Shown here piece after piece: positions 23,373 to 35,670 of a stretch of 64,000 nucleotides of DNA. The notes under the pieces were generated by a model. It made no database searches and was not told where the DNA came from. It saw nothing but the letters and a program-made list of their open reading frames with translations. This DNA is from Epiperipatus broadwayi (Eukaryota; Onychophora; Udeonychophora; Euonychophora; Peripatidae). Where the stretch lies: the NCBI GenBank assembly GCA_028023455.1, contig JAQFVV010000180.1:2536548-2600547 (forward strand). The letters run 5' to 3'. How positions within the stretch are numbered: position 1 is the first letter of the stretch; every line of letters begins with the position of its first letter. A program made the position numbers and the translations under genes.

Positions 23373-23925
23373 AAATAATGGGTGATTTTATCATTATCAA
23401 GATGAAGTGTAGTTTCAATACAGAGCAGTTAATATAATGAATTATTTTGCAGTTTTTTAAACACCCAACATGGTTATTGTTTAGGTACATCTGAAAAAGT
23501 CAATTTAATTTTTTTTTTATTCTTACAAAAGGACTTGATTAAGTTACAAGGGAAAGTCAGGCCATGTCTTACATAATTTGCTTGTTGAACAATTTCCCCA
23601 ATTCTTGTAAAATGAATGGCATACTGTGGTTTATAAGTATAGCATTTGGTTTTCCAAGAAGAGAAAATTAATATTTGTTGAAGCATATTGATGACTTTTT
23701 AGCATCCCCTTTTTGAATAGAATATACACTGACATATTTAAAAAATAATCATACCTGGCCACCAGATATTTGACATAACATGAGTTCACAATAAATAAAT
23801 AAAATATAACCAGACCATATGGAATTTCTTTAACCATAATGCCTATATATATATATATATATATATACTTTTTAGCAGCTAATATTATATAGTAATTACA
23901 TTAACTCAATGCAAGTATAATAAGC
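23373..23925. other. AT-rich interval with (TA)n microsatellite
   Basis: A TA dinucleotide run lies at about 23845-23868. Two overlapping minus-strand frames of about 70 codons at 23474-23837 have no family features and I do not treat them as genes. Confidence 0.45.
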
Positions 23926-24757
23926 ACATGAAGTACTTTTGATCCAAGGCACAAGATAGAGTTTATGAAAAAAATAAAAATGGACAGTCTTATCTTTTAC
24001 TTAAATTTCTTTATATAGGCCAATCAAAAGCACTTAGAAATGGCAAGAAGATCCTAAATCAATCACATCACTTTCTTAAAAGTTATAATTAATTATTGAC
24101 ATAGGCAAAATTTTTCAATTTATTGCTTGTCAAGATTAGATAAAATAATGAAATATGTAAATATTAACAATTTCTATTTCAACACTTGTTTATTGAGCTT
24201 GAGAAGTTCCCTCAATAAGCACAAGATAGAGTCTTTAAAAAGATAAGAATGTATTTCTTATTTAATTATTATATGATATTAAAAATATAACACTTGTAAA
24301 CACTTCATCTCTAGAACTGTAATATAAGTAAAAGCTACAAACAACATATTGAGAGCAAAGTTTTCTTAGTGCAGACATTTATAAAGTGCTGAACATCATT
24401 TCAACTGGATTGAGTCAATAGCATGTGTCAACACTTTATAGTTGGTTGCACTAATAAAACTTTGCTTTCAATACATTGTTTATATATTTAACTTATATAT
24501 ACTATTAATTGCTAGGAAAAGCTTATATAATATTTCATTACTTCATCTTTCAAACAATAAATTGAAAAACTTCTGCAAACGTTAATAATTAAAATATATC
24601 TTTAAAAAGAGTAATGTGATCAATTTGATACTTTTATGCTTTCATTTCAAAGTGCTCTAGATTGGCCTATATATTGGAATTTCAGTAAAAAGATAAGATG
24701 TCCATTTTTATCTATTTAAGACTCTATATTATGTTTTGGAATGAAAGTAATCACATG
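23926..24757. mobile_element. ~830-bp foldback element with nested inverted repeats
   Basis: The outer arms pair from CATGAAGTACTTTTGATCC at the left to the mirror GGAATGAAAGTAATCACATG at the right. They continue through GCACAAGATAGAGT, AAAATGGACAGTCTTATCTTT and TATAGGCCAATC against their complements at 24650-24740. A second inverted pair is nested in the middle: TTGAGAGCAAAGTTTTCTTAGTGCA near 24350 against the mirror ending TTTGCTTTCAA near 24470. GCACAAGATAGAGTC also recurs as a direct repeat near 24219. No coding capacity. TSDs not determined. Confidence 0.65.
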
Positions 24758-27700
24758 TTCAACAAACCAGCATTATGTTAATCTAATTACTATATATATT
24801 ATAACCTTTCCCCCTCCTCACAATTCGTTGTCTAGTCAAAATTCTATATAACCTTATATAGAGATAAAGTGACAGAGATATATAAATATGTAATGAGGTG
24901 TTTACCCGGCTGCCAAATTGCAACTGTATCAATTATCTATAGTGCCCACTTGAGATCATCATCACTTAATAAATTGCAGGTCCTTGAAGGAAGCAAGTTA
25001 TTAAAATTCTTCAAAAGAAAAATATAATACTAATACTTTAAATTATGAATAGTGTGTTAAGTTCTTGTTTTTTGAACTCAGTAATTATTACACAAATAAA
25101 TTAATGATAAGTTATTTAAAACTGAAGCACCTTTCCTTCATGACTCACATAGCTATATGATCTCCAGTGGAAATTACTATAATATCATTTCTTTATTTCT
25201 GATGTTTAGACTAATGGAAATGGATTGGTAGTCCATGCAGAGAAACCAGTGAATTAGACTACTACAAAAAAATATTAGTCATATTACTTAAATAAAAGAA
25301 GAGGAGAAATTTCCACTCACCCCCTCCCTTTCAAACAAATTAATTATTTCTTTATTCTCCACATCGATCATCCTCCACAGTTACAATTATTTATTCTTAA
25401 ATGTTTGTGTTTATGTTCTCAGTCCCTTCCACCAGAAATATGGTTCTTCAATAACATTTCTTACATACATAGGAGTGGAATGTACAATCGATTAACTTAC
25501 TAACTCTTAACTGTTGTAGCATACTAGCAATGATAATCTTCTTATTTTAAAGTTTTGAATTATAAATACTCTTGTTCTCAGGGTCTTGGCCTTTGGTGAG
25601 GAGCAATGAATAATCATTTTCAAATTCATTGCAGATCCCTGAACATTATCCCAGCGAATATGAATTGAATAAACACACAGTCATTTAAAGCTAATGTCTA
25701 CTCTAATTAAAGCTAACAATACGAATCATAATAATAAATATTATTAACTGCTAAATAGTTAATTAAATGAATATTTAATTCTAATAAATTTTGAATATAA
25801 TTTTAACAACTGGGAACGCATCCAAATATTAGGAGTGGAGAATAGATTTTATATCCACTCTTAACATTAATCAAAGTGCAATGAATTGAATAACTAAATA
25901 TTAAATTTACAATTAAATCATTCTCTCAGCTGTTTGCCATATGATCCTTATATTTTTAACTTATACATTTAGTAGTTTAACTCTCCAAATCTTAACAAAT
26001 AAAGATATATTAATTTAGCAATAAAATCTAATAAAAATATTTCGTGATCAATCTGTACTGGAAATAAAAAATATTTCCTATAATTCGTTTATGTCATATC
26101 TTTAAAATTAATGGATTTTAGAAATGAATGGATATTGTGAATTCAGAATACCCAAACATTGAACACCAGACAAAAGTTTAAATTTTAAAAACAAAATATT
26201 TATTAATACAATAAAACACTAAATATTACAATATCAAAATAAACATTGTAGCGATCCCAAATCAAATAAAAATACGAAATAATAATTACAAATTATTTAC
26301 AAGGGATCTCTGCTGGCTACAATTACAAATTCTTGCAAGGCTTATCCTATCTGGTATATAGCCCCATCCCAACAATGACATTTAGATACAAGTAATTAGG
26401 GACAAATAATTATTTTGTAATACAAATGATTCTATCAATTGTGTTGACCTGTAATATATCACTTTAAATTTCATTATACTCTATCTGAAGTTATGCTTTA
26501 GCATCATTACAACAAATATAACTACTGTTATGATTATTAATTAGCTTATAGCCCATCTAAATTTTACAGCAATATTTATTCATTCCATTAAGGAATTCAT
26601 ATTTTAAAAGATAATAAAATTACTCTAATTTTAATATTTCAGTTTATAATGCATATTGCGAGCTAATACTTCCCATAACTTAATATTTAGTTTATATTTG
26701 ATAATTGTGTGATTGTTTAATAAGCTATGTCTATGCACATATACAAGTATTTAATACTATAGTCCCAACATGAGTTTTCTATCATTTTCTTACTAGCTCA
26801 GCAATGACTTGCTTCTGCATGAACCTGGTGTGATGCACATTGCTTGACTGAATTCAAATTCTTAACTATAAATTTAGAATAAATATTGGCTCCCACACAA
26901 GCTAGAGCTAAGCTCAGCTACTCAGTACATCAATTTATGAAATATGATAGTATAAATTATTCCCTAAATAAATAACTATAGTATAAATTATTCCTTAAAC
27001 AAATAACTACTCTTCAATAATATGCAATGACCTAACAAACAGTAAACACTAATTTATCATTCACTCCTGGGTAATGATAATAATAATACTTTCATAAGAG
27101 AGAATAAATTAATAATAGCTTATTGGTGATAGCATAGACCTAAGAGTGCCTTTCCATAAGGCTATAAAGTATATGAGGAACTCAGCACTGCACATATGCC
27201 AGAGGCATGCTAAAAATACCATATTCTACAACCGTATAAAAATATTTCTCTTATGAAGCATATAAATAAGAATGGAGCTGGCAATAAATCCTTGGTCTCC
27301 TAAAATACTTTCAAATATCAATATATTTAATCTTGAGAGAGCTATGCTCCATCTCAAATTTTGAGATAGTCATAACTACATTCACCTCAAACAAACAAAG
27401 GTTATTTGCACTCTCACATAACAATAAAAGGTAACATATTATTGATGCATGAACTAATTAGTCTAATTTGACTGAGAATAATTTTATTTAAAGGTTAATT
27501 CTATAGTCTAAAAAATAGGCATCATTTATTTTAAAATACACATTTTAACTAACTCACTCTCCAGAGCATAGCAATAAAATACTAAAATATCTGAGAATTA
27601 ATAAACATGAAAACATTCATTTAAAATTATTAGCATAATAATATTTGAAAACCTTTTCATACTTCACATTTTCCTAGTATTTATAATAAAATATGGGCTC

Positions 27701-28200
27701 AAGCAATTGTATAACGAATAAATATATTTTCTAATTTTAATATAGGTTTAATATCGGTTCAAACTTATAACACTTAACTAAAATATGTAATAGAATAAAT
27801 CTAACATATCATATAACAATAAATATATTAAAGAAAAACTTTATGTAAAGTCTTTTTTGGCACACAGCGATCTTGGCAATAGTTCTTCATTGTAATGTAA
27901 AATTATCCGGAGAAAACAAAAACACATATATTATCATAAATGGAAATGCATGGCCATGGTAGAACAATCTCGAAGTTGTCCAAAGATTAATGTTTATTGG
28001 CACAAAATCAAATTTAAGATGCACATTTTATAATAGTAGCTACTTTTATTATCCGGATTCTTGCATTTTTATTAATAACTATTATGGTAATTCTAATTTT
28101 TGTAATATCACTTATTTTCTTATTAATCATAATAAACTTAATTTAGTTTTCTCTGCTTTATACACTAAGTCATCCTTTGGGTTTACCTTTCCATTATTCT
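24758..28200. other. 3.4 kb without a recognisable gene
   Basis: AT-rich DNA. Small features only: a short direct repeat of AGTATAAATTATTCC near 26949-26990 and a CTCTCAAG/ATGCTCC-rich patch near 27330. I see no coding block, transposon terminus or RNA gene. Confidence 0.45.
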
Positions 28201-28204
28201 GAGA

Positions 28205-28450
28205 TTCAATTAGAACAGATGCTCATCATAATACTTCTAAAATTATTTAACAAAGATTCACATAAGATTTCTTTCATTCAAAGATTTAGCAGGAACAGAT
28301 GCTCACTATAATAAACTTATGAAATTATTTAATAAATGATTATATAAGATTTCTTTTATCCAGAGATTTTGCTAGAATAGATGTTCATTATAATATATTT
28401 CTGGAATTATTTAACAAACATTTAGTCAATATTTCTTTCATTCTCTAATA
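28205..28450. repeat. Diverged tandem repeat, about 82 bp x 3
   Basis: Three successive units share AGA(A/T)(C/T)AGATG(C/T)TCA, TATAATA, AAATTATTTAA and ATTTCTTTCATTC (or TTTTATCC) in the same order, starting near 28205, 28287 and 28369. No reading frame is kept across the units. Confidence 0.65.
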
Positions 28451-28659
28451 GATTATTCTAATAGATATCTCAAACTTTCTGCTACAGTTTTTGTCTCATG
28501 AGAACGCAAAAGTTTACTTTAATAATAACAATTAAAGGAAATATGAATTATTGCTTAGACTTTATTATGTCTTTCTTAAAATATAACACAAATATATGAT
28601 TCAGCTGTTATTCTTTTAATCTCTTCTGCATTTTCTAAATAAATTCATCCATCCAAGTA

Positions 28660-28835
28660 TTAGAAGTAAAATATTTGAAATAGAATAAAATATCATTAAA
28701 GTTTTTAATAAAATCGATCTAAATATTAAAAGTAAATTCTTTAAGATAGAATAAAATATCAAGAAAAGTTGTAATATAATCATCTATCCAAATATTAAAA
28801 GCAAATTCTTCAAGACAGGATAGACATCAATAAAA
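28660..28835. repeat. Diverged tandem repeat, about 65-75 bp x 3
   Basis: Units share CCAAATATTAAAAGTAAATTCTT-like, GATAGAATAAAATATC and AAAGTTTTAATA-like segments starting near 28660, 28720 and 28788. A separate family from the array just upstream. Confidence 0.6.
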
Positions 28836-31439
28836 ATCTATATATTAAACATTGTCTGAAGTGTAGATTGGAGCTTCCAAGCTAGACGCATTGAAGTAAG
28901 CATAGTGTATTAACTAACCTTGTTGGATTGGCACAATTTTGACTGCAATTGATTTTGGAAAGAGATCAGTGTGCCTATTTAATCTCTAGTGACCTATTTT
29001 ACAAAAGAATAAAATATACACTTTTTTAAAAAAAAAAATTGATCAGGCGATAATTGAAAAGCAGATCTGATACGTGTTCACTTGACACTAAATTTTTAGA
29101 GAATATCTTGCCCCAAATATGATTTTACTTTTATATATCCTGCCTGCCAATTATCTTCCAATTTATCTATTTCATCTTTGACCCATGATATTAAGATTTA
29201 ATTGGTTTATCAACCCTAATTTTGACAGTAATTATTCACAACTTTGTTTAATACCATATGCGCTTGAGATGTTTTCCTGCTTTTAATAGTAATAATAATA
29301 AAAAAAAATCTCGGAAAAATTTGAGAGAAAAATCTTTTCAATAAAAATAAAAATAGACTAAAATTTTGACTAAAGACTTTTGAATGAAGATAATGATTGA
29401 TTTGTCTAAAAATGAGATAAAATAATTGTTCTCTCAAATTTCTATTGAATGGTATATTGCATGATGTATAAAATCTTAAGATTATCTCTATAATTAAAAT
29501 TCTATATATCACACACGCACGCAGTGAATGCACATATAAATAATAATAATTCGTGATGTTCTTGTAGCGACTTTCAATAACATTAAACTTATTTCATAAT
29601 TTTAGAAATTCTAAGAGCTATCTCCCCCCTCATATAATTCAATATTAAGCAATCGCTATAATCAGCAAGTTAAATTTCTAACCGTTATATTAACTTTCAC
29701 TTTTAAAAAATATCATTTATCTAATTTTACATTTAAACTTTTATAAAATAAACTGATATAAAATTTTTACTGTGCATGTAAGAAAAATTTTCCCTCTCAC
29801 TTTATACTGATACATTATAATTTTGAATAAGTACAAACATACTTTTGTTTATATGTTATATAATTGTGATCTAAGATTTTTAATTCTTTTAAAAAAATAT
29901 ATCGAGTTTTATTTCATTTTTAAAACTCCTAAAAAAAAATTTTCTTCTCAGACTATGGAAAATCAGCATTGTTCTTAGTTTATCAATCTTTAGTTTCTCC
30001 ATGGAAGAAACTAATGGTCATAATATATATATATATTTGTTTCAACATATATATATAATTAGTCTTATAATGAAATTTGGATGTAAAGTTTTTTATATAT
30101 AAAACACCATAGCCTTCTTAATTGAACACTTTACAATTCAATTTAACATGAAATAAAATGTGTTATTTCTTGCTTACATTTTCAACTATCCAGATATCAT
30201 CATTAGAGGTGCAGCATTTAAATATATATAAACATACAATTAATGCTTGTTTATATATACATATTTATATATAATAAACACTATAAATAGTATCTTATAT
30301 TATGGAATTTTAAATAAAAAATTTTAATATAGGATGTTTACACTTTATATATATATGTATTACAAATAAAATGATTGTTAATTAAAAAACTTGTAGTAAC
30401 AAACAAAATAATAAATATAATGACAATTAACTATTATATACAGTCTTTCAATCTGCAGAAGTACTTTCAGTTAATTCCTTAACCTTTCCAATATGCACTC
30501 ACATTTTAGAATTTTCTGACATTTTTTTTGTCTCACAAATCAATGTAAAATATATGATTAAATGATTATTACTTATTTGAAAATAATAAAATTGACTTCA
30601 TTTGATAGATATTTTTGTTTACTACTGAAATAAATTTTCACATTTTGTTTCTGTAAATATTAAAAAAATGAGATCGTAAACAAAACAAAGAGTTTAGATG
30701 TCATCATTTCTAGAAAGATTATTTTCAGTTTATAAAATCAATGAAATATTTCTTAATTCTTATTATTTTTAAACATCCGAATGAATAATTATTTATTTCT
30801 CTTATATATAATGAATTATGCTTTAAAAATTTAAATTTTTTGAATATTTATTACAAAACTGCAATATTTTTCATACTTGGAAGTTTAAGTAGATTGCTTA
30901 CATAGAAAATAAGCTTGTAAATTGCTTCAGACCATATTCACGTTAGCTGCTAATATAACATTATATTTTTGAAAATAAAGTATTTCAAATGAAAATATGT
31001 TATTAATAATTTATATTTCTTGATATCTAATAAATATAGTGTAAATTATTTTAAAAAAATTATCTAAAATCATAATATATTCACAAATAAACACATTTTT
31101 GGGTCATTGGAACTACAATGTCATAAAATGCTAAACATTTTACAGCCTTGGCAACAGACAATGGCTTAAAATGTCAGTGCAGGACTTATGTCTATTGTAA
31201 AAATGGGAATTTTGAATTTCCCATCTTCTACTTCAAATTTTTCAGTGAAAATTTATTATAATAAAATATAGTGTTTTTTACACCTTTTAACGTGTTTGCT
31301 ATTAACTGAAAGGAGACCCTTTGATTCCTCTTGGAGACCTTAAAGGAACCAAGTAGGGCAAATTCCTAATGTTCACTCCATACATTCTTGTCATTGCAGC
31401 TGTTATTACTATGTCATTATTCATATAGTATACGAACAT
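28836..31439. other. 2.6 kb without a recognisable gene
   Basis: AT-rich DNA with short TA and AT runs. 31080-31440 is less AT-rich and may include untranslated sequence of the RTE element that follows, but nothing proves it. Confidence 0.4.
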
Positions 31440-31560
31440 GGATGGGATGCTCACCAACATGCATTAGCCAGCGTTGTTAGTTTATTGGCTTTTTACCTCT
31501 GAGTTTAAGAATATTTTTTCAATATATACAATCATGACAAAAATAAATCATGGTCCTTAT

Positions 31561-34447
31561 TCCCAGGAGGCTGTAAAGTCACCAACCAAGGCAGCGGTTG
31601 GTGGCTGAAGGCAACTCAGGCTGCCATTTGATGACAACTTTTTATTTAGGTACTTACAACTGCAGATCACTTTCAAGTGAAGGAAGATTGCAAGAGTTAG
31701 AAGAACTGTCTTAGATTAAATGGGACATTATTGGGCTTTGTGAAGTTAGAAAAAAAGGTGAAGAAACAATTGATTTAAAAAGTGGATATATACTCTACTA
31801 TAAAGGCACAAATATTAAAAATACAAGTAGAGTAGGATTCATTATAAATAAAAAATAGAAGAATAACATTGTGGAGATTGATGGTGTATCAGACAGAGTG
31901 GCAAGATTAGTTTCACAACTTAATAGCAGATACCAAATGCAGATAATTCAGGTTTATGCCCCAACAAGTTCTAATAGTGATGAAGTTATAGAAGATTTTT
32001 ATATGGATGTACAAAAGGCTTTTGATCAGAGTAAACAACATTTTAAAATTGTTATGGGAGACTTTAATGCTAGAATTGGTAAACAAATGACAGGTAGTTT
32101 TGATTAGGGTAATAGAAATGAAAGAGACCATAGACTTGTGGAGTTTGCAGAGAAAGAAAAACTTTATATTATGAATTCTTTTTTTGAGAAAAATGTTAAA
32201 AGGAAATGAACATGGAAGCATCCAAATGAAGGCACAGCAGAATTGGATTATATTTTGACTAACTGAAAATACATATTTCAGAACTGTAATGTTCTCAATA
32301 AATTTAACACAGGAAGTGATCATCGATTAGTAAGATGTAAGATACATGTTCATGCAAAAGTAGAGAGACAAAAATTATTAAGAAAAACAATATTTACCGT
32401 TGATATTCCTAATCTTCAGAAACATTCTAATGAATTTAAATTAGAACTTACAAATTGGTTTCAAGTATTAATAGATTTTGAACATGATTCAGATTTGAAT
32501 GACCTTAATAGGAAAATAAGCGATACACTATTAAAAACTACAACAAAGATAGCTAGTAGAAAAAAGCAGCAATTGACCAGTAAAATTGTTACTGGGACTA
32601 GAGAATTTTTGAAGAAAAGAAGGAATATGAGGATATACAACAATGATGCATTAAAAAGATTGAATATCTTGAGTTTTGTAAAATGATGCAGAAAAGAGTT
32701 GAAAATAATATAAGAAAGTATAATTGTGAACTAGCAAGGAAAGCTGTAGAAGAGAATAGAAGTCTAAAGAGTGTAAAACAACAGTTTGGTATTGTTAAGA
32801 AATTTATATCTGCAATAAGAAAAAAAGATGGCATTATTACTAAAAAGAGAGATGACATTATAAAATGTGTAGAAGACTTCTATCAAGAATTATATAGTAA
32901 TAAAGAACAAGTGCATCCTATATATATTATATCTTCCAAATCGCCCAGAATTTTAAATGAAGAAGTGAGACATGCTATTAAAAGTATGAAGAAAGGAAAG
33001 GCTCCATGTAATGATGGAATTGTAATTGATATATTAAAAGAAGCACGTGAAGAAATAGAATTTTTTTTAGCAAAGTTATATATTAAATGTCTAAACGATA
33101 AAGATGTACCAGATGATTGGAAGAATTCACTATTAATATTAATATTTAAAAAGTGATAAAGAAGATATTAGAAATTATAGACCTATCAGTCTTTTATCAG
33201 TTTTATACAAAAATTTTACTAAGATAATTACAACTCGTCTACAGAAAACACTGGATTTCCACCAACCAAGAGAACAAGCTGGATTTAAAAGTGGTTTTAG
33301 TACAGTAGATCATATCCAGGTATTGAGAGAAATTATAGAAAGGACAAATGAATATGAGTTGCCATTATACTTAGAATTTGTAGACTATGAAAAGGCATTT
33401 GATTCTATAAACATTTCTTCAGTGATTAAAGCATTGGATCATCAAGGTGTAGATCCAGGATATTGTCATATTTTAAAGAATATTTATAAAAATGCAACAG
33501 CAACAATTAGATTACATAATGATAGTAGGAAAATCAACATTGAAAAGGGTGTAAGACAAGGTGACTCCATATCTCCAAAACTTTTTACAGCAGTGCTGCA
33601 AACAGTATTTTGTGGATTAAAATGGGAAGCTAAAGGAGTGAAAGTAAACAGAGATTATTTAAGTCATTTAGATTTTGCAAATGATGTAGTTGTTTTTGCA
33701 AATAATGCTTTAGAGCTACAGGAGATGTTGCAGGAGTTATCAGATGAAAGTAGGAAAGGACTAAAGATAAATGCTAAAAAGACTAAAGTAATGTTTAATA
33801 GATTTTCTCAAAATATGAAAATAAAGATTGATTATGATGAGTTAGAAGAAGTTAACAGTTACAAATACAAATACCTTGGTCAGATTATTAATACAGATGG
33901 AAATATAATGGACGAAATTAATCATAGAATTAAACTTGGTTGGAGTGCTTTTGGTAGAAATAATTTGATACTAAAACGAAATATGCCTATGTGTTTGAAA
34001 AGGAAAGTTTTTAATAAATGTGTTTTGCCAGTTCTTACTTATGGATCTGAGACTTGGGCATTTAATAAAAGAGCAGTACAGAGACTTTAGACCACTCAAA
34101 GAAGTATGGAGAGATGCATGTTGGGAGTAACAAGAAGGGATCGAAAACGCAATGTATGGGTAAGAGAACAAACAGGTGTTACTGACCTCATTGAAAAAAT
34201 TAAAAGACTGAAGTGGAGTTGGGCTGGACATATTGTTAGAAGAGATGATAACAAATGGACAATTGAAATTTTAAATGGGATTCCAAGAGATTGTAAAAGA
34301 CCCAGAAAGAGACCACATGTGAGATGGATGGATGAAATAAGAAAGTGTGCAAGGGGTAATGTGGAGAAGAGAAGCTAAAGATAAAAAAGATGGATTGAAC
34401 TTGGAGAGGCCTTCATCCTGCAGTGGATTGATAATGGTTGATGATAA
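31561..34447 (+). pseudogene. RTE-clade LINE, near full length but inactivated (APE endonuclease + RT)
   Basis: A 5' untranslated lead (from about 31561) precedes the APE endonuclease. Its blocks are YNCRSLSSEGRLQELEELS, WDIIGLCEVRKKGEE, VGFIINKK, IIQVYAPTSSNSDEV, VMGDFNARIG, a TWKHPNEG block and NTGSDHRLV, covering about 31655-32340. The RT follows: KKGKAPCNDGIVIDIL near 33000, NYRPISLLS near 33175, QAGFKSGFSTVDHI, FVDYEKAFDSI, VRQGDSISPKLF, LDFANDVVVFA, LKINAKKTKVM and YLGQIINTDGNI, then the RTE C-terminus WSWAGHIVRRDDNKWTIE near 34215. The first catalytic Asp of the FADD box is Asn (FAND), and there are stops at 31711, 31858, 32105 and 34088 and a frameshift near 33150, so it cannot move itself. 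The 3' end is GATTGATAATGGTTGATGATAATGA. It shares near-identity with the copy at 2157-3250. Confidence 0.88.
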
Positions 34448-34509
34448 TGACCCTTCAAAAAAATTCACCAGGGCGAATTGGTCAAAAAACGATATAATTC
34501 ATATCAATC

Positions 34510-35670
34510 ATCAACTATCATAAAATTCAAAAAACATAATGGAGGCATATGTTATCAACTCAAATCCCATGAATGTCAAATTTTAACATTAGCAGCTTGT
34601 CTTCTAATTATATTCATTTTATTTATATTTATTAAACTTGTCTCCTTAATGTTTCTTTTCCCTTTATGAAAAATGTTAACATTCAAAACATCAAACTTAA
34701 ATTTATATTTACTTATTATTTCATGATCCAAGAAAACAGTCATTCATTAAATCACTATTATTTTTACTTTTCACATGCTTGTATAACAATTCATGGTCCT
34801 TTAATATTTTTTTCAATATTGCACCTTGATTCATCTATATATGATAACATACATCCAGAAAAAACTCGATATGCAAAACATTACCTTTCTGCTTAACAGA
34901 TATGACATTTTCAGAATTATTTACTAATGTATTAACATTTGTAACACAAAATGAACATTAAGGACATTCCTATATGCATCCTTCAAAAATTTTACTTGAG
35001 CATTTGAAATACATGGAATAGATATCCATTTTTTATTATCAGTCTTCAACCCCTTTAAATCATTATAACTTTTTAAATTGACAAAGCATTTTTAATCTGG
35101 TCATTTTTAGAATGAACTTCAAGCAATTCCTTGGCAAATATCTCAATATTTTTAAATTTATCATACTGCTAACAACATAATTTTTCATTATGTAATAGAA
35201 ATGATCTAAACTTTCCATCTTATGCATAATTAGGTACTTTTGATTTACAATTTATATATATCCCCTTTTTTGCAATGGTTTGATTATTAATTTATAATTT
35301 TAACAAACTTTTATCTCTTGTAATAATTAAATTCAAATATTCAATACATTTGTCCTGTTTCTTTTCAATAGTCCATTTCAAGCCCTTCAAATTGTTTAAC
35401 TGCTCTACAAGCAAGTTTATAATATTGCAATTTCCACAAACAAGAACTTCATCTACATACCTTTTGTAAATGTTAATATCGTTAAAAGTACACTTACCTA
35501 AAATATTACTCTCAAATGTAGACAAAACAAAATTGTAAACTTATGCCACAACAAGTAAACTGATAGGACAATTTTTGAACAATTTTTATACATTTTATAA
35601 TATTCACTTTCAAAAAAATCAATAATGTTATCAAAAAATTTTAAAGAATCAAAAATAAATTGTATCATAT
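34510..35670 (-). pseudogene. Penelope-like element, long copy A, 3' part (RT motif region to C-terminus)
   Basis: This is the downstream half of the PLE that resumes at 37825-39030. On the minus strand it opens near the insertion with MIQFIFDSLKFFDNI-like sequence, then MSTFESNILGKCTFNDINIYKRYVDEVLVCGN, in which YVDE stands for the catalytic YVDD, then LVEQLNNLKGLKWTIEKKQ and EYLNLIITRD. Towards 34510 it carries the C-terminal block homologous to copy C (ESVKILHEERNHNKRK and the WDSWDLS-like end). Frames are broken. The 3' boundary lies about 60 bases from the RTE tail at 34447. The loss of the second catalytic Asp would by itself inactivate the RT. Confidence 0.75.
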
